A stretch of DNA of 64,000 nt from Polaromonas sp. 39-63-25 (GTDB lineage: Bacteria; Pseudomonadota; Gammaproteobacteria; Burkholderiales; Burkholderiaceae_C). The translations under genes and the position numbers were made by a program. The number at the start of each line of letters is the position of its first letter. Position 1 is the first letter of the stretch. The notes beneath the pieces are model-generated. The model made no database searches, was not told the origin of the DNA, and saw only the letters and a list, made by a program, of their open reading frames with translations. The DNA is taken from positions 19,335 to 83,334 of the forward strand of contig NZ_NCJH01000017.1 in assembly GCF_002278925.1 (NCBI RefSeq), in the 5' to 3' direction. Shown here one piece after another: positions 9,042 to 18,546 of this stretch.

Positions 9042-9087
9042 GAAACATTTGTATCAATATTTCATGAAATATAGCACGAGTGTTTCA
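9041..9087. promoter_or_regulatory. Nested inverted repeats, candidate RpiR-type operator
   Basis: A perfect 16-base palindrome ATATTTCATGAAATAT (9057-9072) is enclosed by a second inverted repeat, TGAAACA (9041-9047) and TGTTTCA (9081-9087), with almost the same centre (9064). It covers the start codon and upstream region of the RpiR gene. TGAAA/TTTCA half-sites in this position suggest autoregulation. No binding data exist. Confidence 0.6.
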
Positions 9088-9123
9088 TTCAACAAAACAG
9101 GCGCAGACTGCGCCCGGCGGCCT

Positions 9124-9447
9124 TCAGCCGCAGCGCACCCGTCGAATCACGCCGGCAGCATCCAGCTCGAGGTTGAGTCGCTGGGCGTTGAATTCCATGG
9201 TGGCGGCCTGGTTGGGACGCAGCACCCGCGCCATGTAGGAGCCCGAGCGCTGGCGCGCTTCCTCGACCACACTCGCCCCCGGTGCCTTGCCGATCACGAA
9301 CCGGGCTCCGTCCGCATTGCAGGCAGTCCCCGGGGGCGGGGGCGGCATGGGGCTGGTGCCCGTGGTAGGTGCGCCAGGCGCGGCACAACCGGCCAGAACA
9401 GCCAGACATGCCAGCGTCGCGCTGATCAGGGGGGTCTTTAACACCAT
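9124..9447 (-). CDS. Peptidase inhibitor I78 family lipoprotein
   Basis: Small exported protein of 107 residues. The chosen start at 9447 gives a lipoprotein signal MVLKTPLISATLACLAVLAGC with lipobox LAGC, and GGAG lies 6 bases upstream. After a Pro/Thr linker, the domain CNADGARFVIGKAPGASVVEEA...GSYMARVLRPNQ...DAAGVIRRVRCG matches the I78 (potato-inhibitor-like elastase inhibitor) fold, with a Cys near each end that could form a disulphide. The role would be to protect the envelope from serine proteases, known only by family. A terminator separates it from the tRNA gene upstream. Confidence 0.8.
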   Translation of the reverse strand: MVLKTPLISATLACLAVLAGCAAPGAPTTGTSPMPPPPPGTACNADGARFVIGKAPGASVVEEARQRSGSYMARVLRPNQAATMEFNAQRLNLELDAAGVIRRVRCG

Positions 9448-9552
9448 GGGGACTCCGGGAGGTAAAGCGCCACCATAACGTCTGCGCCCCGGCGGCGCCC
9501 GCTTTTTTACGACTGGTTGCGACACGACGCGCGGCGGCATCTGGAGCAGCAC

Positions 9553-9582
9553 AAAAAAAAGCCACCTTGCGGTGGCTTTTTG
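9553..9582 (-). terminator. Intrinsic terminator downstream of tRNA-Ser
   Basis: Perfect stem GCCACC...GGTGGC with loop TTGC (9561-9576), flanked on the minus strand by a run of eight T. It lies just past the CCA end of the tRNA. Confidence 0.9.
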
Positions 9583-9584
9583 TC

Positions 9585-9677
9585 TGGCGGAAACGGAGGG
9601 ATTCGAACCCTCGATGAGGCTCTACACCCCATACTCCCTTAGCAGGGGAGCACCTTCGGCCACTCGGTCACGTTTCC
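9585..9677 (-). tRNA. tRNA-Ser (anticodon GCT)
   Basis: The minus strand folds as a class II tRNA. The acceptor stem pairs GGAAACG with CGTTTCC. The anticodon stem CTCCC/GGGAG encloses the loop CTGCTAA, giving anticodon GCT. A long variable arm and the T-loop GGTTCGAATCC follow. CCA is encoded at the 3' end. It reads AGC and AGT serine codons. Confidence 0.96.
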
Positions 9678-9729
9678 TGAATTCTGTCTGAGCCCGGATT
9701 ATCTCACGACTTGGGCTGCCGTCCAGCGA

Positions 9730-11004
9730 TCAGGCGCTGGCGGCGGGCTGGTCCAGGTCAAAAGCCTTGTGCAAGGCGCGCACGGCCAGCTCCATGTATT
9801 TCTCGTCGATCACCACCGAGGTCTTGATTTCGCTGGTGGAGATCATCTGGATGTTGATGCCTTCTTCGCTGAGGCAGCGGAACATCTTGCTGGCGATGCC
9901 GACATGGCTGCGCATGCCGATGCCGACGATGCTGACCTTGCAGATCTTGGCGTCGCCGGTGATCTCCTGCGCGCCCAGCTTGGGCAGCACCTCGGCCTTG
10001 AGCAGGTCGATGGCGCGCGCGTAGTCGTTGCGGTGCACGGTGAAGCTGAAATCGGTTTTGCCGTCCTTGCTGATGTTCTGGATGATCACATCGACTTCGA
10101 TGTTGGCGTCGGCCACGGCGCCCAGGATCTGGTAGGCAATGCCCGGGGTGTCTGGCACACCGAGAATGGAGATTTTGGCTTCGTCGCGGTTGAACGCGAT
10201 GCCCGATACGATGGCTTGTTCCATTTTTTCGTCTTCCTCAAAACTGATCAGGGTGCCGGACTTGGCCTCTTCGTCGATGTCGATGTCCCAGGGCGTGAAG
10301 CTCGAGAGCACACGCAGGGGCACCTTGTACTTGCCCGCAAATTCGACCGAGCGGATCTGCAGTACCTTGGAGCCCATCGATGCCATCTCGAGCATCTCCT
10401 CGAAACTCACGGTCTGCAGGCGGCGTGCTTCCGGAACGACACGCGGGTCGGTGGTGTACACGCCGTCCACGTCGGTGTAGATCAGGCACTCATGCGCCTT
10501 CATGGCGGCCGCCACTGCCACGGCCGAGGTGTCGGAGCCGCCGCGGCCCAGCGTGGTGATGTTGCCCAGGTCGTCCATGCCCTGGAAGCCGGTGATGATG
10601 ACCACCTTGCCGGCATCCAGGTCGGCGCGCACCCGCTTGTCGTCAATCGACTCGATGCGGGCCTTGGTGTACGCGCTGTTGGTCCGGATGGGCATCTGCC
10701 AGCCGGCGTAACTGACGGCGTCCATGCCCTCGGCCTGCAGCGCGATCGCCAGCAGCGCACTGGAAGCCTGCTCGCCGGTGGCGGCGAGGGCGTCGAGTTC
10801 GCGGTGGTAGGCGTCGCTGGCCTTGCCAGGCGCCAGTTCCTTGGCCAGGCCCAGCAGGCGGTTGGTTTCGCCGCTCATGGCACTGGGCACCACCACCATC
10901 TGGTGGCCGGCGCGAGCCCACTTGGCCACGCGTTTGGCAACATTGCGGATGCGCTCGGTCGAGCCCATCGAGGTGCCGCCGTATTTATGAACGATCAAAG
11001 CCAT
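9730..11004 (-). CDS. lysC: Aspartate kinase
   Basis: 424-residue monofunctional aspartokinase, the first enzyme of the aspartate family pathway (lysine, threonine, methionine, diaminopimelate). The N-terminus [19 protein letters not shown] contains the family signature KYGGTS. The catalytic domain continues with [12 protein letters not shown] and [16 protein letters not shown]. Two ACT domains in the C-terminal third (about 265-415, with [16 protein letters not shown] and [17 protein letters not shown]) indicate feedback control by lysine and/or threonine. It is the last protein gene before tRNA-Ser in the minus-strand run. No clear Shine-Dalgarno is visible. Confidence 0.96.
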   Translation of the reverse strand: MALIVHKYGGTSMGSTERIRNVAKRVAKWARAGHQMVVVPSAMSGETNRLLGLAKELAPGKASDAYHRELDALAATGEQASSALLAIALQAEGMDAVSYAGWQMPIRTNSAYTKARIESIDDKRVRADLDAGKVVIITGFQGMDDLGNITTLGRGGSDTSAVAVAAAMKAHECLIYTDVDGVYTTDPRVVPEARRLQTVSFEEMLEMASMGSKVLQIRSVEFAGKYKVPLRVLSSFTPWDIDIDEEAKSGTLISFEEDEKMEQAIVSGIAFNRDEAKISILGVPDTPGIAYQILGAVADANIEVDVIIQNISKDGKTDFSFTVHRNDYARAIDLLKAEVLPKLGAQEITGDAKICKVSIVGIGMRSHVGIASKMFRCLSEEGINIQMISTSEIKTSVVIDEKYMELAVRALHKAFDLDQPAASA

Positions 11005-11117
11005 TGCAGGAGGTCAATCAGGAGTTGGGAGTGCGGTTTTTTGCTTTTGTGGCGGAAAGCGCTGCGAAAAGCGCCCTGACCGCGGGCCAGCAAAGCCCTC
11101 AATTATACCCAGCAGCG

Positions 11118-12074
11118 TCAGCGGGCCGGCTCGGCGGCGTAGTGCAAATGCGCGCCGGCCCGCGTCACGTGGCCGTTGGCCACCTTCAGGTGAATCCTGT
11201 GGCCGCGTGTGGTGCAGGCCGCCACCTGCGCCAGCAATTGGTCGAGTTGCGCCGCGCTCGGTGTGGCCTGGTGGGCGTCAAGCAGCCAGTGGCGCAGTAC
11301 GTTGGCCTGGCGCGGGCCGGACAGGAGCTGCAGGGCCCTGATCTCGGGCGGGCTGCCGAGCAGCTGCAGGTCTTCGCGCGCCACCTCGAGCAACACCGCC
11401 TGCGCCTGCGCCGCATGCCGGGCACTGCGCGCAAAGGTCTCGCGGAACTGCGGGAAGGCCTGCGCCAGCGCCGGCAGCAGGCGCGCACGGATACGGTTGC
11501 GCGTGAAACGCTCGTCGGTGTTGCTCGGGTCCTCGATGAAGGCGGCACCGCGCCGCGCCAGCCAGGCGCGGATTTCGGGCGCCGGCACCTGCAGCAGGGG
11601 ACGGTGGTAGTCCAGGCCGTCCCGCTGCCAGCGGGCGGGCATGGCGCTCAGGCCGGGCAGCCCGGCACCGCGGCTCAGCGCCAGCAGGATGGTCTCGACC
11701 TGGTCGTCGGCATGCTGCGCAAGCGCTATGCTTTTGATAGCTGGCTGCGTCCACTCCTCATGCGCCAGAGCCCGAAATGCTTCATAACGCGCCTTGCGGG
11801 CGGCATCTTCCGGACTGTCGCCGGGCGCATGCCGGGCCATCACCCGCACGACCCGCAAGGGCACCTGCAGCTGCGCGCACACGGCTTCGCAGTGGCTCGC
11901 AAATCCGTCGGCAGCGGCCTGCAGGCCGTGGTGCACATGCACCGCCCTCACCTGCCCCGGCCACTTGTCGACGCAGGCCAGCAACAAGGCCGTGGAGTCG
12001 GCGCCGCCGCTGTAGGCCACGGCCAGAGGCAGTTGCGGCGAAAAGACGCGAATGGCGTCGTCGACGGTGGTCAT
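11118..12074 (-). CDS. tilS: tRNA(Ile)-lysidine synthetase with an in-frame R2 repeat
   Basis: 318 residues. The PP-loop ATP-binding motif is YSGGADSTALLL near residue 20. Further motifs are VHVHHGLQ, the AQHADDQVETILLALSRG segment, and RNRIRARLLPAL. TilS converts the wobble C of tRNA-Ile(CAU) to lysidine so that it reads AUA. The protein is much shorter than the E. coli enzyme and lacks most of the C-terminal domain, as is common in this order. Residues around EEWTQPAIKSIA, just before AQHADDQ, are encoded by an R2 repeat and replace a stretch that is normally Gly/Ala-rich. It starts 28 bases after accA. Confidence 0.93.
   Translation of the reverse strand: MTTVDDAIRVFSPQLPLAVAYSGGADSTALLLACVDKWPGQVRAVHVHHGLQAAADGFASHCEAVCAQLQVPLRVVRVMARHAPGDSPEDAARKARYEAFRALAHEEWTQPAIKSIALAQHADDQVETILLALSRGAGLPGLSAMPARWQRDGLDYHRPLLQVPAPEIRAWLARRGAAFIEDPSNTDERFTRNRIRARLLPALAQAFPQFRETFARSARHAAQAQAVLLEVAREDLQLLGSPPEIRALQLLSGPRQANVLRHWLLDAHQATPSAAQLDQLLAQVAACTTRGHRIHLKVANGHVTRAGAHLHYAAEPAR
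11725..11786 (+). repeat. R2 interspersed repeat, copy G (inside tilS)
   Basis: Carries GCTATGCTTTTGATAGCTGG, then CTGCG and a diverged right half ending AAATGCTTCATAA. The left half matches the copy after glyA at 27747 almost exactly. tilS reads the complementary strand, giving QPAIKSIA. Confidence 0.7.
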
Positions 12075-12102
12075 GTGAAGTCAACCACCCGTCGGATGGA
12101 GG

Positions 12103-13080
12103 CTATTTCGCGTCAGCCTTGGTGTCGGTGTAGCGGCCATAACTTTGCAGGCGCTCGTAGCGGCGGTCCAGCAGTTCCTTGACCTTGAGGTCGCTGACCT
12201 GGCGGAAGGCGTCGTTGAGGGCGCGCTTGAGGAAAGCGGCCATCTGCTTGTGGTCGCGGTGCGCGCCGCCCACCGGCTCGTTGACGATCTTGTCGATCAC
12301 GCCGAGCGCCTTGAGGCGGTGTGCGGTGATGCCCAGGGCCTCGGCGGCTTCCTCGGCTTTTTCCGATGTTTTCCAGAGGATGGAGGCGCAACCTTCCGGG
12401 CTGATCACGGAGTAGATGGAGTACTGCAGCATCACGACCTGGTCGGCCACCGAGATGGCCAGCGCGCCGCCGGAGCCGCCTTCGCCGATGATGGTGGTGA
12501 TGATGGGCACCTCGAGCTGCGCCATCTCGAAGATGTTGCGTCCGATGGCTTCGGACTGGCCGCGCTCCTCGGCATCGATGCCGGGGTAGGCGCCCGGCGT
12601 GTCGACAAAGGTGAACACCGGCAGCTTGAACTTCTCGGCGGTTTTCATCAGGCGCAGGGCCTTGCGGTAACCCTCGGGCTTGCTCATGCCGAAGTTACGC
12701 AGGCCGCGCTCTTTCGTGTCGCGGCCCTTCTGGTGGCCCAGCACCATGCAGGCCGTGCCGTTGAAACGCGCCAGACCGCCGACGATGCTCAGGTCGTCGG
12801 AAAAATGCCGGTCACCGTGCAATTCGACAAAGTCGGTGAACAACTCATTGACATAGTCCAGCGTGTAGGGCCGCTCGGGGTGGCGCGCGATCTTGGTGAT
12901 CTGCCAGGGCGTCAGGTCGCTGTAGATGTCCTTGGTGAGCTGCTGGCTCTTTTTGGCGAGCTGGTCGATCTCTTCGGAAATATCGACGGCCGACTCGGTC
13001 TGCACGTAGCGCAGCTCTTCTATTTTTCCTTCGAGCTCCGCAATCGGCTGCTCGAAATCGAGAAAGGTCTTCTTGGCCAT
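12103..13080 (-). CDS. accA: Acetyl-CoA carboxylase carboxyltransferase subunit alpha
   Basis: 325 residues, starting at 13080 ([20 protein letters not shown]) with GAGGAG a few bases upstream. It forms the carboxyltransferase with AccD and transfers the carboxyl group from biotin to acetyl-CoA for fatty acid synthesis. Typical features are the N-terminal helical region, [40 protein letters not shown], and the oxyanion-hole region [15 protein letters not shown] followed by [15 protein letters not shown]. Adjacent to tilS as in many proteobacteria. Length and motifs are complete. Confidence 0.97.
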   Translation of the reverse strand: MAKKTFLDFEQPIAELEGKIEELRYVQTESAVDISEEIDQLAKKSQQLTKDIYSDLTPWQITKIARHPERPYTLDYVNELFTDFVELHGDRHFSDDLSIVGGLARFNGTACMVLGHQKGRDTKERGLRNFGMSKPEGYRKALRLMKTAEKFKLPVFTFVDTPGAYPGIDAEERGQSEAIGRNIFEMAQLEVPIITTIIGEGGSGGALAISVADQVVMLQYSIYSVISPEGCASILWKTSEKAEEAAEALGITAHRLKALGVIDKIVNEPVGGAHRDHKQMAAFLKRALNDAFRQVSDLKVKELLDRRYERLQSYGRYTDTKADAK

Positions 13081-13108
13081 GGTCTGCTCCTCAGGCTTGC
13101 TTTGAAAT

Positions 13109-13807
13109 TCAGGTCTTCTCGGCACCCAGGACCGGCAAGGGGTCCAGCGAGCGCCAAATATACCAAGTTGCGACGCTGCAAAACGGCGCCCAGGCGGCGG
13201 CGACTTCGCGCGCATCGCTGCGGCTGACCGATTCACCGGAAAAATAGTTCTGGCTGATGCCGTTGATCAGCCCCACATCGTCGAGCGGTAACACGTTGGG
13301 GCGTGTCAGGTAAAAGATCAGGAACATCTCGGCCGTCCAGCGGCCAATGCCGCGAATCGCGACCAGCTCGGCAATGATGGCCTCGTCGTCCATCGCCGCC
13401 CAGTCCTTGACGTGCACCGTGCCGGCGTCGAAGTGGATCGCCAGGTCCACCAGGTACTCGATCTTGCGCGCGCTCAGGCCGGCCGCGCGCATGTCGTCCA
13501 CCTTGAGCTTGAGCACGTTGCCGGGCGTCATTTTTTTCGGCAACGCATCGAAACGGTGCCAGACTGTCTGCGCCGCCTTCACGGAAATCTGCTGGCCCAC
13601 GATGCTGCGTGCCAGCGTGCTGAAGGCGTCCCCGCGCGACTGCAGGCAGGCGTCGCCGAACTGCGGAATCAGGCGTTTCATGACCCGGTCTTTCTTGACC
13701 AGGTGTTTGCAGGCCTCGGCCCAGTAGCCCGGCACGATGGTCGCCACCGGCTCGGCGACATCGGCCAGTTCGGTGCTGGCCGGGCCGCTTTTTACTATCT
13801 TTTTCAT
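13109..13807 (-). CDS. DNA-3-methyladenine glycosylase (HhH-GPD, AlkA-like)
   Basis: 232 residues of the helix-hairpin-helix GPD base-excision superfamily. The hairpin [20 protein letters not shown] and the catalytic Asp in [13 protein letters not shown] are intact, and [12 protein letters not shown] matches the AlkA lineage. It should remove alkylated purines. It lacks the N-terminal domain of E. coli AlkA. The ATG at 13807 is inside an R2 repeat (GCTATGAAAAAGATAG), with only a poor upstream AAGAAG; the first roughly 10 residues (MKKIVKSGP) are repeat-derived. It sits between cysS and accA, probably co-transcribed. Confidence 0.9.
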   Translation of the reverse strand: MKKIVKSGPASTELADVAEPVATIVPGYWAEACKHLVKKDRVMKRLIPQFGDACLQSRGDAFSTLARSIVGQQISVKAAQTVWHRFDALPKKMTPGNVLKLKVDDMRAAGLSARKIEYLVDLAIHFDAGTVHVKDWAAMDDEAIIAELVAIRGIGRWTAEMFLIFYLTRPNVLPLDDVGLINGISQNYFSGESVSRSDAREVAAAWAPFCSVATWYIWRSLDPLPVLGAEKT

Positions 13808-13855
13808 AGCTTCTTGCGCCCATCCGTCATGGGCTGAAGGCCTTTTTTAATTGAA
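13795..13855 (+). repeat. R2 interspersed repeat, copy D (start of DNA glycosylase gene)
   Basis: CTATCTTTTTCATAGCTTCT followed by TGCGCCCATC, GGGCTGAAGGCC and TTTTTTAATTG. It occupies the gap between cysS and the glycosylase gene and contains the latter's start codon on the minus strand. Confidence 0.8.
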
Positions 13856-13862
13856 AACCTCA

Positions 13863-15239
13863 TCACGAACCGACCTCCCAGGTCGTTCCGGCCGGTGTAT
13901 CTTTCAGCACAATGCCGCGTGCCAGCAGGTCCTGGCGGATACGGTCAGCCTCAGCAAAGTTCTTGCCAGCCTTGGCGGCGGCGCGCTGCCCGATCAGGCT
14001 CTGGATGGCGGCCTCGTCCAGGCCGGCGCCGGCCTGCAGGAAGGCGGCCGGATCGTTTTGCAGCAGGCCCAAGCACGCGCCCAGGGCCTTGAGCAGCCCC
14101 GCCAGTTCGGGCGATCGGGTCTTGTTGACCTCGCCGGCCAGGTCGAACAACACGGCCATCGCCTCGGGCGTGCCGAAATCATCGTCCATGGCCGCCTTGA
14201 ACCGCGCGGCAAACGGTTGCGACCAGTCGATCACCACCGCAGCCGGCTGGACCAGATGCAGCGCGGTGTACAGGCGCTTGAGCGCATTGCGCGCATCGTC
14301 CAGGTGCGCATCGCTGTAGTTGAGCGCGCTGCGGTAGTGCGCACGCACAATGAAAAAGCGCACGGTCTCGGCATCGTATTTGGCCAGCACCTCGCGGATG
14401 GTGAAGAAGTTGCCCAGGCTTTTGGACATCTTCTCGTTGTCCACCCGCACAAAACCGTTGTGCACCCAGAAGCGGGCCAGCGGCTTGCCGTTGGCGCCTT
14501 CACTCTGGGCGATCTCGTTCTCGTGGTGCGGAAACTGCAAGTCGGCGCCGCCGCCGTGGATGTCGAAGGTCTCGCCCAGGGTCTGACAGCTCATGGCCGA
14601 ACACTCGATGTGCCAGCCGGGCCGGCCGGCGCCATAGTCGCTGGCCCATTTGGCATCGTCGGGCTCGGTCGGCTTGGCCGACTTCCAGAGCACAAAGTCG
14701 AGCGGGTCGTCCTTGCCGTCCAGCACGGCGACGCGTTCGCCGGCGCGCAGTTCGTCCAGGGACTTGCCCGACAGCTTGCCGTAACCCTCAAACTTGCGCA
14801 CTGCGTAGTTCACATCGCCGTTGCCGGAGCGGTAGGCCAGGCCCTTCTTTTCCAGCGTGTCAATCATCTGCAGCATCTGTGGCACGTATTCGGTGGCGCG
14901 CGGCTCCAGCGTGGGCGGCTCGATGCCGAGCGCGCCTATGTCCTGGTTCATGGCCGCAATCATCTCGTCGGTCAGCGCGCGGATGGTGATGCCGCGCTCC
15001 ACCGCCCGCTTGATGATCTTGTCGTCGATGTCGGTGATGTTGCGCACATAGGTGACCTGGTAGCCACTGACCCTGAGCCAGCGCTGGATCACGTCGAAGG
15101 CCATCATCATGCGGGCATGGCCGATGTGGCACAGGTCGTAAATGGTCATGCCGCAGACATACATGCGCACCTGGCCGGGAACCAGGGGCGAAAAATCTTC
15201 TACGGCACGCGTCAACGTGTTGTAAATGCGAAGGCTCAT
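13863..15239 (-). CDS. cysS: Cysteinyl-tRNA synthetase
   Basis: 458-residue class I aminoacyl-tRNA synthetase. The N-terminus [19 protein letters not shown] leads to the zinc Cys and [20 protein letters not shown] (HIGH motif). Further zinc ligands are in ECSAMSC and HHENE, and the KMSKS loop appears as [10 protein letters not shown]. It charges tRNA-Cys. Complete length for the family. It is the first gene of the minus-strand run towards lysC, with its promoter in the 276-base gap shared with the divergent TPR gene. Confidence 0.97.
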   Translation of the reverse strand: MSLRIYNTLTRAVEDFSPLVPGQVRMYVCGMTIYDLCHIGHARMMMAFDVIQRWLRVSGYQVTYVRNITDIDDKIIKRAVERGITIRALTDEMIAAMNQDIGALGIEPPTLEPRATEYVPQMLQMIDTLEKKGLAYRSGNGDVNYAVRKFEGYGKLSGKSLDELRAGERVAVLDGKDDPLDFVLWKSAKPTEPDDAKWASDYGAGRPGWHIECSAMSCQTLGETFDIHGGGADLQFPHHENEIAQSEGANGKPLARFWVHNGFVRVDNEKMSKSLGNFFTIREVLAKYDAETVRFFIVRAHYRSALNYSDAHLDDARNALKRLYTALHLVQPAAVVIDWSQPFAARFKAAMDDDFGTPEAMAVLFDLAGEVNKTRSPELAGLLKALGACLGLLQNDPAAFLQAGAGLDEAAIQSLIGQRAAAKAGKNFAEADRIRQDLLARGIVLKDTPAGTTWEVGS

Positions 15240-15515
15240 GAAAAGTCTGGGTGTTCAGTCTGGCTGGAATCGCCGGAACCGGAAGGGGGCGCTGGAGCGG
15301 GGGCGGGTCATCAGGTGCATCAGCAAGGGGGAAAAGCTGCTCCGAAAGGTCTGGCAACGGCATGCCAAGGGTGATTTTTCGCAGGAGCTTAAACTATACC
15401 CCTCAGATACAATCATCCAGTATAGCCAGCCAGGAAGAGCCCATGCAGCACGCTGCACAGCCGGCTTCTTCGTTTCCTGTTTGATACCAGCCACTCCATG
15501 CGTTCCAGAGGAAAT

Positions 15516-16577
15516 ATGTCCAAGTCAGCTTATTTTTCAAACCAGGCGCTGCCGACTGCCCTGCGCTTGCTGGCTCTGGTCGCGGCCCTGTGTGTGCCGC
15601 CCGCTCATGCCGACGATTACACCGAGGTGAACGCCCTCGTGCGCGCCGGGCAGCTGGGGGAAGCCATGGCCAGGGCCGACAAATACCTGGCCACCAAGCC
15701 GCGCGACCCACAGATGCGTTTCATCAAGGGCGTGATCCAGACCGAAGCCGGCAAACCGGGTGACGCGATCACCACCTTCACCAAGATCACACAGGACTAC
15801 CCGGAGCTGCCCGAGCCTTACAACAACCTGGCCGTGCTTTACGCCGGCCAGAACCAGTTCGACAAGGCCAGGGCCGCCCTCGAAATGGCCATACGCACCA
15901 ACCCGAGCTACGCCACCGCGCATGAAAACCTGGGCGACGTGTATGCCAAGCTGGCCAGCCAGGCGTACAGCAAGGCGTTGCAGCTCGACGGCGGCAACAG
16001 TGCCGTGCCCCCCAAGCTGGCACTGATCCGCACCCTGTTCACGCCGGAAGCCAAAACCCAGAAGCCGGCCGCAGCGACACCAACCGCGCCCGCCGTGACG
16101 GCCCAGACACCTGCCGCCCCGGCCAAACCGGCGCCAGCACCTGCTGCACCGCCAACACCGGCCGCAGCCCCCGCCCCTGCCGCGCCCGCCGCACCGGTAT
16201 CGGCGCCCGCACCGGCCGCCGCCACACCGGTCAGCGCCGCCGAAAAGGAAGTTGAAACAGCCGTCAGGGCCTGGGCCAGCGCCTGGGCCGGCAAGGACAT
16301 GACCGCTTACCTGGCCGCCTACGCCAAGGACTTTGACACACCGGGCAACCAGTCGCGCAAGGCCTGGGAAGAAGAGCGGCGCAACCGCATCGTCGGCAAG
16401 TCAAAGATCAGCGTGAAGATCAACAACCTGGCGGTCGACGTCAAGGGCAGCAAGGCCACCGCCAAATTCAGGCAGGAGTACAGCGCCGATGCGCTCAACA
16501 TCTCCAGCCGCAAGACGCTGGACATGACCAAGGCCGGCGAACGCTGGCTCATCGTCAGGGAATCCACCGGCGGCTGA
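15516..16577 (+). CDS. Exported TPR protein with C-terminal NTF2-like domain
   Basis: 353 residues. The ATG at 15516 has AGAGGAAAT directly upstream and is preferred over 15498. A signal peptide (LRLLALVAALCVPPAHAD) is followed by TPR-like repeats (about 30-160, with PEPYNNLAVLYAGQNQFDKA and TAHENLGDVYAKLA). A long Ala/Pro-rich linker (about 185-245) leads to an NTF2-like domain (VRAWASAWAGKDMTAYLAAY...FDTPGNQSRKAWEE). This C-terminal domain resembles the one at the end of the next gene's product. The stop overlaps the upstream-most start of that gene (TGATG). The role is probably in envelope or cell-wall assembly, inferred from the neighbour. Confidence 0.82.
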   Translation: MSKSAYFSNQALPTALRLLALVAALCVPPAHADDYTEVNALVRAGQLGEAMARADKYLATKPRDPQMRFIKGVIQTEAGKPGDAITTFTKITQDYPELPEPYNNLAVLYAGQNQFDKARAALEMAIRTNPSYATAHENLGDVYAKLASQAYSKALQLDGGNSAVPPKLALIRTLFTPEAKTQKPAAATPTAPAVTAQTPAAPAKPAPAPAAPPTPAAAPAPAAPAAPVSAPAPAAATPVSAAEKEVETAVRAWASAWAGKDMTAYLAAYAKDFDTPGNQSRKAWEEERRNRIVGKSKISVKINNLAVDVKGSKATAKFRQEYSADALNISSRKTLDMTKAGERWLIVRESTGG

Positions 16578-16645
16578 TGGCAGGGACCTGCGTGCGCACC
16601 CCTGGCACTTGCCTGACATTTTTCACGGCACCTGACCCCTCACCC

Positions 16646-17935
16646 ATGCAACGGGCATCCGCCACGCTCCTCGTCACGGCACTGGCGGTGATGTGCGGCT
16701 CCGCCCTGGCCCAGAGCGTGGACAAGAGCAAGCCCCCCCCCTCCACCACCACTTCCCCCGGCAGCGCAGCAGCCGACAAACGCCGTGCAGCGCCCTCCCG
16801 CGCAGCCGTGCGGCCGGCGGTCAAGGACGGCGAAGCCGAAGCCCGCCTGATCGAGATCTACAAACTCGCCGGCCAGGCCAGGGGACGCGAGGCACTGGTC
16901 AAGGCCGAGCGCCTGGTCCATGACCACCCCAACTTCCAGCTCGCCCAGCTCGTTTATGGCGACCTGCTGGCCGCCCGGTCCCGTCCGCTGCGCGCGCTGG
17001 GCGATGTGTCTGAGGGAACGGCCAAGGCCGGTGCCAGCACGCTGGCCGAGTTGCGCCAGGAATCCCTGATGCGACTCAAGGCGCTGCGCGAGCGGCCGGC
17101 GCCGGGCACCATTCCCTCGCAGTTCCTGGCACTGTCGCCGCGCAACAAACATGCGATCGCGGTCGACGCCTCGCGGGCCCGGCTCTACCTGTTTGAAAAC
17201 AACGACACCGGTCTCAAGCTGGTGGGCGACTACTACATCTCGGTGGGGAAATCCGGCATCGAAAAATCTGTCGAGGGTGACTCGCGCACCCCGCTGGGGA
17301 TTTATTTCGTCACCAGCAACCTGGACCCGAAGTCGCTGAAAGACTTTTACGGCTCGGGCGCCCTGCCGATCAACTACCCCAACGCGCTGGACCTCAAGCG
17401 CGGCAAGACCGGCAGCGGCATCTGGCTGCACGGCACGCCGCCGACCCAGTTTTCGCGCGCGCCCCTGGCCAGCGACGGCTGCGTGGTGCTGGCCAATCCG
17501 GACCTGGAGCGCATCATCCGTACCGTGGAAGTGCGCACCACGCCGGTGGTGATTGCACAAAGCCTCACATGGGTTGCGCCGCACAGCATCAAGGCCGACA
17601 GCAAGTCGTTTGAAGAGGCACTGAACAGCTGGCACCAGGCCAAATCAGTCGGTGATCTCGCCACCCTGACCAGCCTGTACAGCAGCGACTTCAGCAGCTA
17701 CGGCAAGACACGCGATGACTGGACGGCCCAGTTGCGTTCCGAGGCCGACAAACGGCGCGGCCGCACCGTGCAACTCAAGGACGTGTCCTACCTGCGCTGG
17801 ACCGACAGCACCGATACCATGGTGGTAACCTTTGGCGAGGTGCTCAGCGGCTCACGCACCGGTCCGGTCCGGCGCCAGTACTGGATGCGCCAGGGCAAGG
17901 ACTGGAAAATATTCTTTGAAGGAGTGATTGGATGA
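16646..17935 (+). CDS. L,D-transpeptidase (YkuD domain) with C-terminal NTF2-like domain
   Basis: 429 residues from the ATG at 16646, which gives a clean signal peptide (MQRASATLLVTALAVMCGSALAQ). An in-frame ATG at 16577 overlaps the previous stop and would allow coupling but adds 23 odd residues. The YkuD domain starts around NKHAIAVDASRARLYLFEN and has the catalytic signature HGTPPTQFSRAPLASDGCVVL with His at about 262 and Cys at about 279. The last 120 residues are an NTF2-like domain (NSWHQAKSVGDLATLTSLY...WKIFFEG). YkuD enzymes make 3-3 peptidoglycan crosslinks or attach proteins to the wall. Its stop overlaps the next gene's ATG. Confidence 0.9.
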   Translation: MQRASATLLVTALAVMCGSALAQSVDKSKPPPSTTTSPGSAAADKRRAAPSRAAVRPAVKDGEAEARLIEIYKLAGQARGREALVKAERLVHDHPNFQLAQLVYGDLLAARSRPLRALGDVSEGTAKAGASTLAELRQESLMRLKALRERPAPGTIPSQFLALSPRNKHAIAVDASRARLYLFENNDTGLKLVGDYYISVGKSGIEKSVEGDSRTPLGIYFVTSNLDPKSLKDFYGSGALPINYPNALDLKRGKTGSGIWLHGTPPTQFSRAPLASDGCVVLANPDLERIIRTVEVRTTPVVIAQSLTWVAPHSIKADSKSFEEALNSWHQAKSVGDLATLTSLYSSDFSSYGKTRDDWTAQLRSEADKRRGRTVQLKDVSYLRWTDSTDTMVVTFGEVLSGSRTGPVRRQYWMRQGKDWKIFFEGVIG

Positions 17936-18540
17936 CTTTCAGCAACAAGGCCATCGGCCGGCGTGCCTGCCTGGCGATCGCAACGCTGGCCCTGCTGGCC
18001 GGTCAGGCCTGGGCGCAGGGCGCGGCCAGCGCGCCCAGGGTCAGGTTTGCGACCAGCGCCGGCGATTTCGTCGTCGAGGTCTATCCCGACAAGGCGCCAA
18101 AAACGGTCGCCAATTTTCTTCAGTACGTCAGGGACAAGCACTACGACGGCACGGTGTTTCACCGCGTGATCGACAACTTCATGGTCCAGGGCGGCGGCTT
18201 CGATGCCAGCTACGCGCAAAAACCCACACGGCCGCCGGTGGTGCATGAAGGGCGTGAAGCGCTGGCCAAAGGCGGCGACAAAAACGTCGTCGGCACGCTG
18301 GCCATGGCGCGCACCAACGATCCGAACTCCGCCTCGTCGCAGTTTTTCATCAACGTCAGGGACAACGACTTCCTGAACCCGAGCGCCCAGTCTCCGGGCT
18401 ACACCGTGTTCGGCAAGGTGGTCAGCGGCATGGACGTGGTCGGCAAGATCAAGGCCACGCCCACCGGCCCGGGCGGCCCCTTCCCGAGCGACGTCCCCAG
18501 AACACCCATCCTCATCAACTCTGCAACCCTGGTCAAATAA
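17932..18540 (+). CDS. ppiA: Periplasmic cyclophilin-type peptidyl-prolyl isomerase
   Basis: 202 residues with a cleavable signal peptide (ACLAIATLALLAGQAWAQG). The cyclophilin core has NFLQYVRDKHYDGTVFHRVI and [10 protein letters not shown], and ends TPILINSATLV. It accelerates cis-trans proline isomerisation during folding in the periplasm. It overlaps the L,D-transpeptidase stop by 4 bases (ATGA), so it is translationally coupled to a cell-wall enzyme. It is followed 6 bases later by a cytoplasmic paralogue. Confidence 0.92.
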   Translation: MTFSNKAIGRRACLAIATLALLAGQAWAQGAASAPRVRFATSAGDFVVEVYPDKAPKTVANFLQYVRDKHYDGTVFHRVIDNFMVQGGGFDASYAQKPTRPPVVHEGREALAKGGDKNVVGTLAMARTNDPNSASSQFFINVRDNDFLNPSAQSPGYTVFGKVVSGMDVVGKIKATPTGPGGPFPSDVPRTPILINSATLVK

Positions 18541-18546
18541 ATCCCC

